This document shows positions 52,981 through 62,238 of a stretch of DNA of 64,000 nt, one piece after another. The position numbers were made by a program, and so were the translations under genes. This stretch comes from UBA9647 sp963739335. GTDB taxonomy: Bacteria; Bacteroidota; Ignavibacteria; UBA10030. The stretch lies in the NCBI GenBank assembly GCA_963739335.1, contig CAVUAC010000051.1:291732-355731 (forward strand), in the 5' to 3' direction. The notes under the pieces were generated by a model, which had not been told where the DNA came from, made no database searches, and worked only from the letters and a program-made list of their open reading frames with translations. Each line of letters starts with the position of its first letter. The first letter of the stretch is position 1.

Positions 52981-54727
52981 CTATGGCCTCTCCGATGCGA
53001 AGCTCTCGAGGTAGGCCCCGGTGAGCCTCCAGGGCGCCGGATCACTCACCGACACCTCGAAGACACGACGGCGGGCGCAACCCAAGCGGTTCCATCGCAC
53101 GCGATGTAGGTACTCGCCCAGCTTCCCGGCCGATCTCGTCATCTCGGCCGGCCATGTCTTGCCCCCGTCGTTACTGAGCCGCAGCACGACCTGAGGGGCG
53201 CGCCCAGCACTGTCCGGAACGAGAGATGGGCCGGTCGCACTGCCGCTCATGCCCGATGAATGGTTCGTGGTGACTGTGGCGGTGACCGTCGCCGTACTAC
53301 CGTCCGATGCCGTCACAGTCAACTGAACTGTCCAACTCGCATCTGGCGGGTACGCGAAAGCATGAGTTGGAGCAGCCTCGGTGCTGTTCTGCCCATCCCC
53401 AAAGTCCCAGTAGTAGTCCACGATGTCACCAATGGAACCAGAGGCATCGAAGTCCACAACCTCGTTCTCAGTCGCCTGAATCCACGTCATCGCTGCGATC
53501 AAGGATGCGGACACCGTTGGGTGGATCGTCTCAAGGCCGGGCTCGAGGTCGAGCTCGAAGGACGCATAGAAGATCCGCTTGTTCTCCTCGCTGATCCCCG
53601 GGGCCCGGCGAATCCGCCTGATCGGCAACCCGTCTACGTCGGTCGCAAGATCCGAGCTCATCCGGTAGATGTGGCCGCTCGAATTGTCGAGGATGCGGTG
53701 CTCGTCGTAGGCAAAAGCGTAGAAACGGGGGCGCCAACTCGTGAATCTATCGAGATTCGAGATCCACGTACCACGCTTCGACCATTGCCGGGTTTCGCTA
53801 TCCCATGCCCACGTCACGTTGTCGTGGTCAAAGCTCAGCAAGTAGAAGGTGTGCCCCTTATCTGAGTAGGAGTCCCCCACTGCTTCGCTCACGTTCGTAT
53901 ACGTTCCGAGCGCAGCCTCTAGGGCGTAGTCCGAAATCACTGTCGGAGGATTGCTGCCAAGCAGGACACAGAGCTTTCCGGCGCGGTTTCGACCGAGCCA
54001 CACGATGTCATTACCCACGAGACAGGCCGAGAACGGCGCCGCGATCCCGTACTGAAACAGCGTCCCAGGATAAGGCGCAAAGGGGAAGTTGGCCCCGGTG
54101 TCCTGCCAGATTTCCGTGGTCGTCTCACCAAAGAGCCAGATGTTCCGTCCCACGACCTTGACGGCCTTCCATGGATCTGGCGCGAGACTACGCTGCGCGT
54201 AGTTGAGTCCTAGTGTCCAACTCGTTCCATCCGCTAGCGCCGAGATGTAGAAGGTCGACAGAGCACTGTTCAACGCGATGAAGTACCCGTCGAGATAAGC
54301 CCCCTGGTTGGCCTTGCCGCTCAAGGCGGCGATCTGGGTCAAGGTGTTCAAGCGCCAGATCATAGATGTAGCCATTGCCGCCTGACGTGATGAAGAGCTG
54401 GCTTCCCAGGTCCCCGTTGCTCGAGATCGTGGCCGGATCGTCCCCAAGTTCGACGGCGCCGAGAACCTTGGTCCCACCATCCCGCAGGATTTCGTAGAGG
54501 ACAGTTCCGACGACCGCGAATTCTCGCCCCGCCTCTGCGAAGTGAGCGCGACCGTTACCAGACAAGTTGGCCGAGATGGTCTCTACGCCCGGCGTCGGAT
54601 AGAGCGTGGTCTTAGCGGTGGCCCCCTGTGACTGGAGCACTTCCTTGTACCAGTTCCAGGTATCCTCCTGATCGGCAGTCCTCGCCTGAGACTCGTAACT
54701 GCCTCCGATGAAGGCCTCGAAGCGCAT
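52981..54727 (-). CDS. P22 gp10-like tail (packaged-DNA stabilisation) protein with a PKD domain, one frameshift
   Basis: The start MRFEAFIGGSYESQARTADQ then ENLTWNWYKE-like text matches the gp10 family (...tcvNwyPE). The written frame breaks near 54,360 between NGYIYDL and RLNTLTQIAALSGKANQGAY; after that follow the expected family blocks (DGYFIALNSALSTFYISALA, VVGRNIWLFGETTTEIWQDT, WAWDSETRQWSKRGTW). From about 53,265 to 53,520 lies an extra PKD domain: DFDASGSIGDIVDYYWDFGD and VTASDGSTATVTAT. It plugs the tail and holds DNA in the head. Confidence 0.8.
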
Positions 54728-55454
54728 CTAGCCTCTGTTGATGTCGTAGGTGTAGCGCCTGCGGCTGCCCTGGACGAGCGCGGCGGCGTCGATGCTCATG
54801 TCCAAGAGCCGGATGTTCGCTCGCTTCACTACCGCCATTCGACTCGACCGCGTCTTCCTTCACATCGGGTCTCGGGTCACGCTCGTAGGATGCAGCCAGA
54901 CAGCAGGCCAGATTCTTGACGATCATCCGCCGATAGCCCGGAGGCAACGAGATCACGGTATCGAGCGAGGCGAACTCCGCGACCGCTTCCGGCGCATAGA
55001 GGGCACCCAAAAGCGTGGTGAATGTAGGAATGGGCCAGAGCGTCAGAGCTCCGAGTGGGAAGGTCGGGTTGTAGTACCAGCATGTGGGCATCGGAGAGGT
55101 CTGCTGCTTCAGGGCGATGCGAGACCACGCATCGTCGGTCAGGGGTGAAAGTTGGTACTCGAGATCCGGGTCGGCCGCAGTATTCACGAACTGGACATGA
55201 TCGATGAAGACCGGCCGGGCCACGTTGACCGTGCCCCCTATCCCCACTGTATAGTCCTGAATGCCGGAGACGATTGGCCAGGTCGTGCGTGTAGTGGTGT
55301 GGATCAGAAGCTCCTCGGCCGCCCACTGATCCATTAGGTCATTGAGTGTCGAAAGCCCGGAGTTCGCGTCGTCTGCGGTTGCTGTCTCGCTCGCCGACAG
55401 GACCCCGATCTCGCGCAACGCATCCGTGATGACGTTGCGGACGGTGGTGGCCAT
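54728..55454 (-). CDS. P22 gp4-like tail accessory protein, one frameshift
   Basis: Starts MATTVRNVITDALREIGVLS then AADDANSGLSTLNDLMDQWA, the common N-terminus of gp4/head-completion-like proteins (ALrklGvl..get.s..ea..aL..lN.ml..W). The frame as written runs on to 54,612, but a one-base shift near 54,843 restores the family-like end, MAVVKRANIRLLDMSIDAAA and YTYDINRG, stopping TAG at 54,728 with one base before the next ATG. It joins portal and tail hub. Confidence 0.75.
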
Positions 55455-55460
55455 GACATC

Positions 55461-55895
55461 CTACGCGATGGCCTTGTTGGGTGGTCTCCCGCGGCGACGC
55501 GGTGCTTCGGGAACTTCGGGGACGTGCTCGATCGTCGCGGCGTCGGCTGCTACCGCTTCGGCCTGCGCGGGCTCGCTCATGTTCCGGTCCTCGTAGGCCC
55601 TGTGCGCGGCAGTGTCGGCGATGTGCCGTTCCTTCGCCTCGAAGAGCGCGAGCGCCTCGTCGGGCTTCTCCCTCCATCCTGCCTCGAAAGCACGCTGGCG
55701 CTCACCCTCACTCTGGACGATGAGGTAGCATTCCCGGGCCAGGATCTCGTTCTCGCCATCGCCCACGACGACGACTCCGTCGTCTCTCTTCTTCGCCTTG
55801 TAGAGCATCTGGGGGAAGGGCTCGAAGCGGTATGGCTTGTTCCACTTCGCGAGCTCCTTGCCGTACTCGCTCTCTGCGCTGATCACAACAGGCAT
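55461..55895 (-). CDS. Hypothetical virion-block protein
   Basis: A 144-residue protein; ATG at 55,895 (MPVVISAESEYGKELAKWNK) preferred over one nine codons upstream. The N-terminal half is a compact alpha/beta segment (RFEPFPQMLYKAKKRDDGVV), followed by a long charged helix and a disordered Ala/Glu/Pro tail ending RRRGRPPNKAIA, an AT-hook-like end. Similar small proteins occur between coat and tail genes in podophages. Unknown role. Confidence 0.5.
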   Translation of the reverse strand: MPVVISAESEYGKELAKWNKPYRFEPFPQMLYKAKKRDDGVVVVGDGENEILARECYLIVQSEGERQRAFEAGWREKPDEALALFEAKERHIADTAAHRAYEDRNMSEPAQAEAVAADAATIEHVPEVPEAPRRRGRPPNKAIA

Positions 55896-55974
55896 TCGTC
55901 CTCCAACATCGAAAGGGCCCACCCTTGGAGTTGGCGGAGGAAGACCAACCCCAAGGATGAGCGAGGTTGACGGC

Positions 55975-56976
55975 TTACGTCGGGTTGACGGCGATGCTGG
56001 ACGTTGCAGCCGTCACGGTCCCATCGTTCACGTAGCAGAAAGCACGAGTCGTGGCGTCCGTCCCGAACTCGCTGATCCCGACCAGCGTGCAGTGGTCGAA
56101 GACCAACAGGCCACCCGTGTTGGCGGCGAGCGTGCCCAACCCAGCCAGCGCGGTACCTGTGCTCTTCACGGCATTGATGAACTGGCACCGGTCGAAGAGC
56201 TGGTAGCGATCCAGCGAACTTGCCGCCGAACCGATGTAGCCCAGGGCTGCACCGTCGCTGGACCAGAATGGGAACACGCAACGCCGGAACACGTTCCGCG
56301 CCGCGCCACTAGCGAACTCCAACGTGGCACAAGCGGCTGTTCGTTGAACTGTGTCGGTTCCGATGGCGCAATCCTCGAACAGGTTTTCCTCACCTGCGGT
56401 GAACTTGACACACCGGCTGCCCGCGCTCGCCGCCGACGCTGCGTCACCGATCCCGCCGATGAAGCAGTTCTTGAAGAAGTTCCGGTTGCCGGTGATGTTG
56501 AAGAGGATCTGGCTGGTCGTCCCGGTAGCGAAACCGTGCCAGAACTCGATGTTGGCGAACATGCATCCCGTCCCACCGATGGTCATCAGCGGAGTGAAGG
56601 CGGTCGCCCCCGAAGTCGGAGCGATGCGCGCCCACGGATGCATGTTCGGAGGGTTGATGCCGATGAGGTGCGTGCAGTTGTTCGACCAGCTCAGTGCGGC
56701 AGAAAGCCGCTGGGAAGCCGTGGTGGCACCATTGCCAATGATGACCACCACGTCGTTGTGCCCGGACACCGTCGAATTGTACGCCTGAGCAAGTGTCTTG
56801 AACGGCTTCGCCGCGCTCCCGTCCCCGGTCGCATCCGAGCCGTTGAGATAGTCACAGATGAACACGTTTCCAACGCCGAGGACCCGGCCGTACAACTCGT
56901 TGAGATTCGCGTTGAGTGCCGACAGGGAAAGGTCGGAGAAGACACCTCCCAGCGGCTGAAGGGGCTGTATGGTCAT
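55975..56976 (-). CDS. Right-handed beta-helix phage protein
   Basis: A 333-residue protein. The pattern of short repeating turns with Cys and Asn ladders (MFANIEFWHGFATGTTSQIL, NFFKNCFIGGIGDAASAASA, NLFEDCAIGTDTVQRTAACA, NVFRRCVFPFW, LFDRCQFINAVK, LVFDHCTLVGISEFGTDATT) is that of a pectin-lyase-type beta-helix; the start resembles SADAKPFKTLAQAYNSTVSG. Probably a second tail spike or head decoration protein. No enzyme residues identified. Confidence 0.75.
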   Translation of the reverse strand: MTIQPLQPLGGVFSDLSLSALNANLNELYGRVLGVGNVFICDYLNGSDATGDGSAAKPFKTLAQAYNSTVSGHNDVVVIIGNGATTASQRLSAALSWSNNCTHLIGINPPNMHPWARIAPTSGATAFTPLMTIGGTGCMFANIEFWHGFATGTTSQILFNITGNRNFFKNCFIGGIGDAASAASAGSRCVKFTAGEENLFEDCAIGTDTVQRTAACATLEFASGAARNVFRRCVFPFWSSDGAALGYIGSAASSLDRYQLFDRCQFINAVKSTGTALAGLGTLAANTGGLLVFDHCTLVGISEFGTDATTRAFCYVNDGTVTAATSSIAVNPT

Positions 56977-56988
56977 GGATCCCCCTCC

Positions 56989-57624
56989 CTACGAAATCGT
57001 CGCGGTGACGTTCGTGACCGTGCTGGCCACCGGGATCTGGGCCAGCGCCACCCACACCTCGTTCATCGCGATGACCTGGAAAGCGACGGCTCCAGTGGCA
57101 TTGAAGGTGATCGTGGTGTAGCCGGTGCTCGCGCCTGAGAGGCCGCCCGTGAAGACCAGCACGTAGGCTGCGCCTCCAGTGCCGACGAAGGTGACGACCG
57201 AACCGTCCAGATCCTTCGTCGGAACCGGGACGGTCAGGGTGAATGCCGTCGAGTCCAGGTGAACGACCTGGTCCTCACCAGCCTTCGGCAGCGCCATGCT
57301 TGCCGCGGCGCTGTACCCGATCGTCTTGCGGGGTCGGCCGGAAGGACTGCCGATCGTGACGGCGCCGGCTCCGGGAGTACCCCAGTCGGCGGCGTCGCCA
57401 TGGACGACTCGAGCGGTGACGTTGTGCGCGACCTGGGCGGTACCGTCACGACCACGAGTGACCGGGACGGTCGTGCTGCCCACGATGTAGGCCTTGGTGA
57501 CCTGCATGAACTCGCCGTCAACCTGAATGAGTCGGCCTTCGGCGAGAGAGGTGGCCGAAGCCACCGCGATGGAGCTGTCACCGACAAGGACAGCGGACGA
57601 GAGGGTCGTTTCAGCAAGTGACAT
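56989..57624 (-). CDS. Phage structural protein
   Basis: A 211-residue beta-rich protein, MSLAETTLSSAVLVGDSSIA then RLIQVDGEFMQVTKAYIVGS and RGRDGTAQVAHN, a phrase common in phage head-fibre or decoration proteins (vdgE.m.V......t.vtV.RG..GT.a..H). The C-terminal half (FTGGLSGASTGYTTITFNAT) may be a separate domain. Lies 13 bases downstream of the coat gene. Confidence 0.65.
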   Translation of the reverse strand: MSLAETTLSSAVLVGDSSIAVASATSLAEGRLIQVDGEFMQVTKAYIVGSTTVPVTRGRDGTAQVAHNVTARVVHGDAADWGTPGAGAVTIGSPSGRPRKTIGYSAAASMALPKAGEDQVVHLDSTAFTLTVPVPTKDLDGSVVTFVGTGGAAYVLVFTGGLSGASTGYTTITFNATGAVAFQVIAMNEVWVALAQIPVASTVTNVTATIS

Positions 57625-57637
57625 GTGCCTCTCTCCT

Positions 57638-58879
57638 TTACTGGTAGGACCGGCAAGCGAGCCGGGCCTGGATGGTAGCCGCGCCGATCAGCATGTCGAT
57701 GCGGCTGGGGTTTTGGTCGTTCAGGATCTGGTACTGCTCGACCATCCGGAGGGAGACCCCCCACTGCTTGGAACGGACAGGGGTGACCTTGCAACCGGCC
57801 GTGGGCGTGAAGAGATCCGCCATCACGAACGCGAAGGCGTCAGGATGGAACAGGATGCTCTGCTTGCTGGTGGTCGTTGCAAGGGTACCGGCTGTGGCAG
57901 ACGTAGCGCCTAGCACCGTGATCGCCGCCCCACTCGCCGGGGAACCGCTCACGGTCTGAAGCGCACCGCTCGTGATGATTGAAGGGGCGATGGGCAGGGT
58001 CGCCATGGCGCCGCCACTATCGGACGTGTCGGCAGTCACGACGAACCGCTGGAGCCGGCCGGTGCTCTGGTAGCTCAAGGGGTTGACCGAGTAGACGCCC
58101 GCGATCGTGAAGATGTCACCCTTCTTGAGCGAGGACGCACCTGAGGCCCAGCCGTTGGTGGCCAGGGTTGAGCCGGTCTGGTTGGCGCCGTTGATGAGCG
58201 GTGTCGAAGCCGTGAAGGTGCCGGTGGTGTGAACTGGGCAGTTCTGGCTCTTGTACCATTCGTCGAAACCGAGCTGGTCGCGCCCGAACTGGCCCTTCTT
58301 GTAGTTCTCGGAGACGATGGCCGCGGGATTGAACAGCGTCATTGTGGCAGCAGCGATCGTAGCCATCGCCTTCGAGTCCAGCACCGCCTTACGTTCGGAC
58401 TGTGGAGCCGCCAGATCGTCGAGGAAGACGCCGGCGTCCAGGTAGGCGTTGACGGTTGACGGGGCGCCGCCACCGGGGGAGCCGATCGCGTTGTAGATGT
58501 CCCGGTAGACGTTCTGGAAGAGCAGGACGTCGGCGGCGTTGGCCAGGTGATCCGCTGCCGGATCGACATACCGACCTCGGATGTCGTTGAGGTCCGTGGT
58601 CGCCTGCGCCGACGAGTAGGAGAACCCGATGTTCTTCTGGTTCGTCAGCGTGATGGGCACGAGTGCATCGAAGAGGGCCTGCGGCTGCAGGGACTGCCCG
58701 TCGGTCACCACGAAACGCTGGGGGAGACGCGCCTTGACAGTGTCTCCCACCTTCGCGCCGTTCTGCACGTATTGATCGTCGTACGTGCGGCGCACGTTCC
58801 GGACGAAAACGATCTCGTTGGTGAAGCCGCGGGCGACCTCCTTCATGACCCACGTGGGGGTCGCAAGGGTGTTCGCCAT
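57638..58879 (-). CDS. Major capsid protein (P22 coat-like)
   Basis: A 413-residue protein. It starts MANTLATPTWVMKEVARGFT and continues NEIVFVRNVRRTYDDQYVQN, AKVGDTVKARLPQRFVVTDG, ITLTNQKNIGFSYSSAQATT, and ends in QYQILNDQNPSRIDMLIGAA, all typical of P22 gp5-like coat proteins with the HK97 fold and an inserted domain (NGWASGASSLKKGDIFTIAG). It forms the icosahedral head. Follows the scaffold gene after about 250 bases. Confidence 0.9.
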   Translation of the reverse strand: MANTLATPTWVMKEVARGFTNEIVFVRNVRRTYDDQYVQNGAKVGDTVKARLPQRFVVTDGQSLQPQALFDALVPITLTNQKNIGFSYSSAQATTDLNDIRGRYVDPAADHLANAADVLLFQNVYRDIYNAIGSPGGGAPSTVNAYLDAGVFLDDLAAPQSERKAVLDSKAMATIAAATMTLFNPAAIVSENYKKGQFGRDQLGFDEWYKSQNCPVHTTGTFTASTPLINGANQTGSTLATNGWASGASSLKKGDIFTIAGVYSVNPLSYQSTGRLQRFVVTADTSDSGGAMATLPIAPSIITSGALQTVSGSPASGAAITVLGATSATAGTLATTTSKQSILFHPDAFAFVMADLFTPTAGCKVTPVRSKQWGVSLRMVEQYQILNDQNPSRIDMLIGAATIQARLACRSYQ

Positions 58880-59126
58880 TTGTGGTCCGCTCCTAGGGCC
58901 TTGAGGGGCCCGGAAGCTACCGGAGAGGTTGCGCTATGCGCTCCCGCTGCGGTTGGCCTGCTCGACCTCTGGCGGGGCCGGCGTGCCTAACTTCGCACTC
59001 GGGCGCGGGTGCCAGTGCTGCGGCGTCCCGAGTACCCCAGGAGCGGCCAGCGTGGAGGGCGGGGCGGCTCCCTCTCGCTGTGGATGCGGCACAAGAAGTG
59101 TACCACGGGGTGTCAAGGCTCGTTGC
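58880..59126. promoter_or_regulatory. Non-coding gap before the coat gene
   Basis: This 247-base gap between the scaffold stop and the coat start is the longest in the late block. It holds the coat ribosome site and inverted GC-rich words such as GGGCCTTGAGGGGCCC near 58,895-58,915. A separate promoter for the highly expressed coat gene, or an RNA-processing site, would be expected here; neither is proven. Confidence 0.35.
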
Positions 59127-60224
59127 TCAACGCCCCCTCCGCGCCTTCGCATCGCGGGCGTTGTAGATCCGGATGTGATCATCGAGCGAGGCGTCCTCGC
59201 CGGGTTCATCGTCGCCCACCTGTGGCGAGCCGGAGACGGGCTTGACTGGCGGGCGGGCCTGACTCACCGGCTCCTCCTTCTCCTTCTTCTCCTCGGCTTT
59301 GGGCGCCCCGTCGGATAGTCGCGCCTCGAGTGCGCCGATCGCGCGGGCCACCGCGTACGAATCTGGCAGTCTCAGCAATCGCTGCATCTCGTCCGGGTGT
59401 TCGCTCAGGTGCAGGAGCAAAACTGGAGACTGCTCTGATTCCAGCACAGCCTGCGCGATGTCGCTGGCAGCCGTGGGACCCTGATTCGGAGGCAGCAGGA
59501 ACGTGGGCGTGAGCTCAAGAAGACGCGGATCTACCTTCCCCAGCAGCCCGGGATCGTCCTTCTCGGCCTTGGTGAGCCGCTCATTGAACGTCTCAACGCG
59601 CTTCACGATACCTTGCGTATGCGTCTCAGCCTGTTGGCGCACCTCGGCCTCGGCGGTGAGCTTCTTGACCCGCTGCTCCACCTTGTAGTCGGACAGCGCC
59701 TCGACATACTCCTCGTACGTCTCGTACTTGTCCGGGGTAGGTTTCTCGTCACCTATCGGAGCTGGTTTGGCTTCGCGCTTGGATGGCTCACGCTCGGCCT
59801 CGAGCTTGGCCAGTCGCGCCTCCAGTTTTTCCCGGGCGCGCTTCTCGTCGGCCGCCTTGCGCGTGGCCTCCATGACTCGGGCACGTGCGCTGAGGCGCGG
59901 GTCGCCCTCCTTGTCCTTGTCGGGCTCGTCAGCCTTCTCTTCTTTGGGCTTGGCCTCGACCTTGGGAACCGCCTTGTCCGGCTCCTTGTCCTTGTCCGCC
60001 TCCGCGCGTGCCTTGGCAGTAGCCTCACCGCCGGCCTTGCCGAGCTCCGCGGCGGCCTCGCTCCGCTTCTTCTTTTCGGCCTCCTTCGGGTCCTCATCCT
60101 TGCCGTCTGGCGACTTGGCCTCGGACTCGAAATTCTCGCGCATCTGTTTCTCAGATTCCGTGTTGCTCGACACCACGAAATCGTCATGGACTACGGTTGC
60201 GATTGCGCCCGGCGTGTCAGACAC
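59127..60224 (-). CDS. Capsid scaffold protein
   Basis: 365 residues from GTG at 60,222-60,224, chosen over an upstream TTG because GGAGG lies just before it. Strongly charged, with coiled-coil segments (DEKRAREKLEARLAKLEAER, YKVEQRVKKLTAEAEVRQQA) and a C-terminal basic end IYNARDAKARRGR, the layout of P22-type scaffolds, which chaperone coat assembly and leave the head. Position between portal and coat is the usual one. Confidence 0.8.
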   Translation of the reverse strand: MSDTPGAIATVVHDDFVVSSNTESEKQMRENFESEAKSPDGKDEDPKEAEKKKRSEAAAELGKAGGEATAKARAEADKDKEPDKAVPKVEAKPKEEKADEPDKDKEGDPRLSARARVMEATRKAADEKRAREKLEARLAKLEAEREPSKREAKPAPIGDEKPTPDKYETYEEYVEALSDYKVEQRVKKLTAEAEVRQQAETHTQGIVKRVETFNERLTKAEKDDPGLLGKVDPRLLELTPTFLLPPNQGPTAASDIAQAVLESEQSPVLLLHLSEHPDEMQRLLRLPDSYAVARAIGALEARLSDGAPKAEEKKEKEEPVSQARPPVKPVSGSPQVGDDEPGEDASLDDHIRIYNARDAKARRGR

Positions 60225-60293
60225 ACTACCTCCCCAAGAAAAGCCAACGCATCCGGCCCCAGAACCCACGACCGAGAAGAAGATCAAGCCGAT

Positions 60294-60410
60294 CTACTCG
60301 GACCCGCGTGATCTGCTCGTTCTGGATTGCCACGCCGCTATCCGCTGCGTCTCCGCGTACTTCCTGCGCGCGTTCTCGAAAACCGCGCGGCTCATGGCCA
60401 ACTTGCTCAT
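60294..60410 (-). CDS. Very small phage ORF coupled to the portal gene
   Basis: A 38-residue frame, MSKLAMSRAVFENARRKYAE then TQRIAAWQSR, whose ATG overlaps the portal stop (ATGA). It is helical and basic. A gap of 69 bases follows before the scaffold start. Could be a real small protein or a translational bridge between portal and scaffold. Confidence 0.4.
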   Translation of the reverse strand: MSKLAMSRAVFENARRKYAETQRIAAWQSRTSRSRGSE

Positions 60411-61645
60411 TCAGGAGTCTCCAGTGGCATTTCGTTCGGCCCCTTGAACCCCAGGTCTGGCGGTTGGAGGATCGGAGCCGCCACTGCCATGGCCGTTTCG
60501 TGCGCGCGGTCGGCGTCCTTCATCCGCGACTCATGGGCGCCCTCGATCGCCAGCCGGATCTGTTCGAGTTCACCCTTGAGGTGCTCCAGCATGACCTTGC
60601 TCTGCTGCTCCATGCCGGCAATCTGCAGTTTGGTCTGGTTGTCCATCTCCGCTTTCTGGAGCGCAGCCTGGCTCTTGATCTGCTCGGTCTCGATCGTCTT
60701 CATGGCCGCCTGTAGCTGCGCCTGTATGGCCTGAAGCTGCTGGCCCATCTGCTGCATCTGGGCCGCCATCTGTTCTGGGCTAGGCTGCCCATCTTCACCA
60801 CCGACGAGCCCCGGGAACTGCTTGTCCCGCATCTTGGCCAGGATGTCCGCGAGCTCACGCGCACCGGGCCAGGACTGGAACTTCATCCACGTCGGGCCGA
60901 TCAGCGGCATGAGCTGCGGGTTGGACTGGAGAATCTGGCCGATTGCCTCCGACCCTTCCTGCAGCGCGGTTGTCCGTTGCTTGCCAATGTCCACCGCCAC
61001 CGAATAGATGCCCTTCCGCAGATCGTAGTGCTTGACCTCGGGCGGCGCCGGCGGGGACATGGGTGGCTGAGGAGGCTGCGGAGGCATGCCGGGAGGCGGC
61101 CCACCGGGAGGAATCATCCCTGGGCCCCCACCGGCGGGTGGGGGAGCCCCCAAGCCTGGACCGGGAGCCGGCGATACGGGAGGCTGTTCGGTGGGCTTCA
61201 GCGGTACGGGCTGTTTGGACCTCGGGTCATGGTAGAACCGCTGGTTCAGCATGATCGTCTCGGCCTCGCCCTCTTCGTCGAGCGTCCGCGCGAGTCGGCC
61301 AGGTCGATCATAGATCGCCGGGATCAGGTCCAGCACGACCTTCGCCTCATAGGTCATGCTGATCTCAGCGAGGTTCTGGAGATAGTTGCTGTTCCCGCTG
61401 TCCGATTGCTGCTGCAGCGCCATGATGGCCCGGCCAGACTTCTCCTGCTGAGACACGCGACCGAGCGAGGGGTCGAAGGTCGCGGTGGTCATCTGGATGA
61501 AGTTGTCGGCCTGCGCGAGTAGCTGCATGCTTGGCCCCAAGCGACCCACGTCCACTTGAGCTCGTTGAGGAGGCGGCGCGAGTTGGCCATCAACCGTCTT
61601 CGGTTTGTACGGCAGATAGGGGAAGTTGCGATGGACCCCTGTGGC
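60407..61645 (-). CDS. Portal protein, P22-like, N-terminus cut by the junction
   Basis: About 413 residues remain, beginning at the join with HRNFPYLPYKPKTVDGQLAP, then VDVGRLGPSMQLLAQADNFI and QQEKSGRAIMALQQQSDSGN, a P22-like portal block (KSGrAI...). A proline/glycine-rich linker and a long helical barrel-like C-terminus with Gln/Met/Glu repeats follow. The larger N-terminal half (about 350 residues) is missing, as is the terminase normally upstream. Forms the DNA entry ring. Confidence 0.85.
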   Translation of the reverse strand, partial: ATGVHRNFPYLPYKPKTVDGQLAPPPQRAQVDVGRLGPSMQLLAQADNFIQMTTATFDPSLGRVSQQEKSGRAIMALQQQSDSGNSNYLQNLAEISMTYEAKVVLDLIPAIYDRPGRLARTLDEEGEAETIMLNQRFYHDPRSKQPVPLKPTEQPPVSPAPGPGLGAPPPAGGGPGMIPPGGPPPGMPPQPPQPPMSPPAPPEVKHYDLRKGIYSVAVDIGKQRTTALQEGSEAIGQILQSNPQLMPLIGPTWMKFQSWPGARELADILAKMRDKQFPGLVGGEDGQPSPEQMAAQMQQMGQQLQAIQAQLQAAMKTIETEQIKSQAALQKAEMDNQTKLQIAGMEQQSKVMLEHLKGELEQIRLAIEGAHESRMKDADRAHETAMAVAAPILQPPDLGFKGPNEMPLETPE

Positions 61646-61655
61646 CCGTTACGTA
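61638..61655. other. Junction between phage and AT-rich archaeal sequence
   Basis: The minus-strand portal reading loses sense upstream of GVHRNFPYLPY, and at the same place GC-rich sequence gives way to AT-rich sequence read on the plus strand (RIAVSRKDFLLSLKECIEKA). The portal frame meets a TAA just past the join. No site-specific recombination signal seen. Confidence 0.8.
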
Positions 61656-61795
61656 TTGCTGTCTCAAGAAAAGATTTTTTGCTTTCTTTAAAAGAATGCA
61701 TAGAAAAAGCAAAACACCCTATACTGGTTCATGTCCAGTCATTTAGTGATTTGCCAACTGAGCTGAAAAAGCAGAATTTAAACTCACTAACTTAA
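61645..61795 (+). CDS. Archaeal ORF fragment, 5' end lost at the junction
   Basis: About 47 residues read IAVSRKDFLLSLKECIEKAK then HPILVHVQSFSDLPTELKKQ and end NLNSLT with TAA. AT-rich codon use matches the rest of the right-hand segment. A C-terminal fragment of a helical protein; not recognised. Confidence 0.4.
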
Positions 61796-61837
61796 TTTCC
61801 CGCGAGAAATTAAGAGAAACTAATCAGCAAAAACAAA

Positions 61838-62134
61838 TTGATAACTTTGAAGCCGAGAATTGAGCATTTTGTTTACAACAAAATGCTCTCGGGGAATCGA
61901 ATTCCAGGAGAAATGTGCAATTCAATTATTCTAACTAGATATCCTTATCCAGATATTTCTTCTCCATTCTGGAAAATACTCAGGCAGGAGCATCCTGAGC
62001 AATTTTCTGAGTTTTATCTTGATAAAGCAAGAAGGGATTTAATCCAGAAAATTGCGCGAGGCTTGAGATTCAAATCAGACCATGTTATTCTTCTAAGTCC
62101 TGATTCGAGAGTGCTGAATGATAGCTTGAGATAA
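61838..62134 (+). CDS. Archaeal hypothetical protein
   Basis: A 98-residue frame from TTG, or 83 from ATG at KMLSGN. It reads YPYPDISSPFWKILRQEHPE then FYLDKARRDLIQKIARGLRF and KSDHVILLSPDSRV. A compact alpha/beta sequence with coding-like wording, but no family recognised and no clear ribosome site. The 104 bases between it and the tRNA gene are AT-rich and empty. Confidence 0.4.
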   Translation: MITLKPRIEHFVYNKMLSGNRIPGEMCNSIILTRYPYPDISSPFWKILRQEHPEQFSEFYLDKARRDLIQKIARGLRFKSDHVILLSPDSRVLNDSLR

Positions 62135-62238
62135 TTACAGAAAAAGTCGAATTAAAAAATCTAAAGAGAAAACCAATTAAACACCAACCTCTAAAAATAA
62201 ATAAAAGTTATATGCAGATAATTACAGAAATAGAAAAA

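Noticed and set aside
58934..59209. A minus-strand ORF in the gap between scaffold and coat genes
   Set aside because: It overlaps the scaffold C-terminus in another frame and encodes a low-complexity Pro/Arg peptide without a ribosome site.
39700..61645. An integrated prophage in a bacterial chromosome
   Set aside because: Both edges cut phage genes, there is no integrase, attachment repeat or tRNA target, and the right flank is archaeal rather than a continuation of the left flank.
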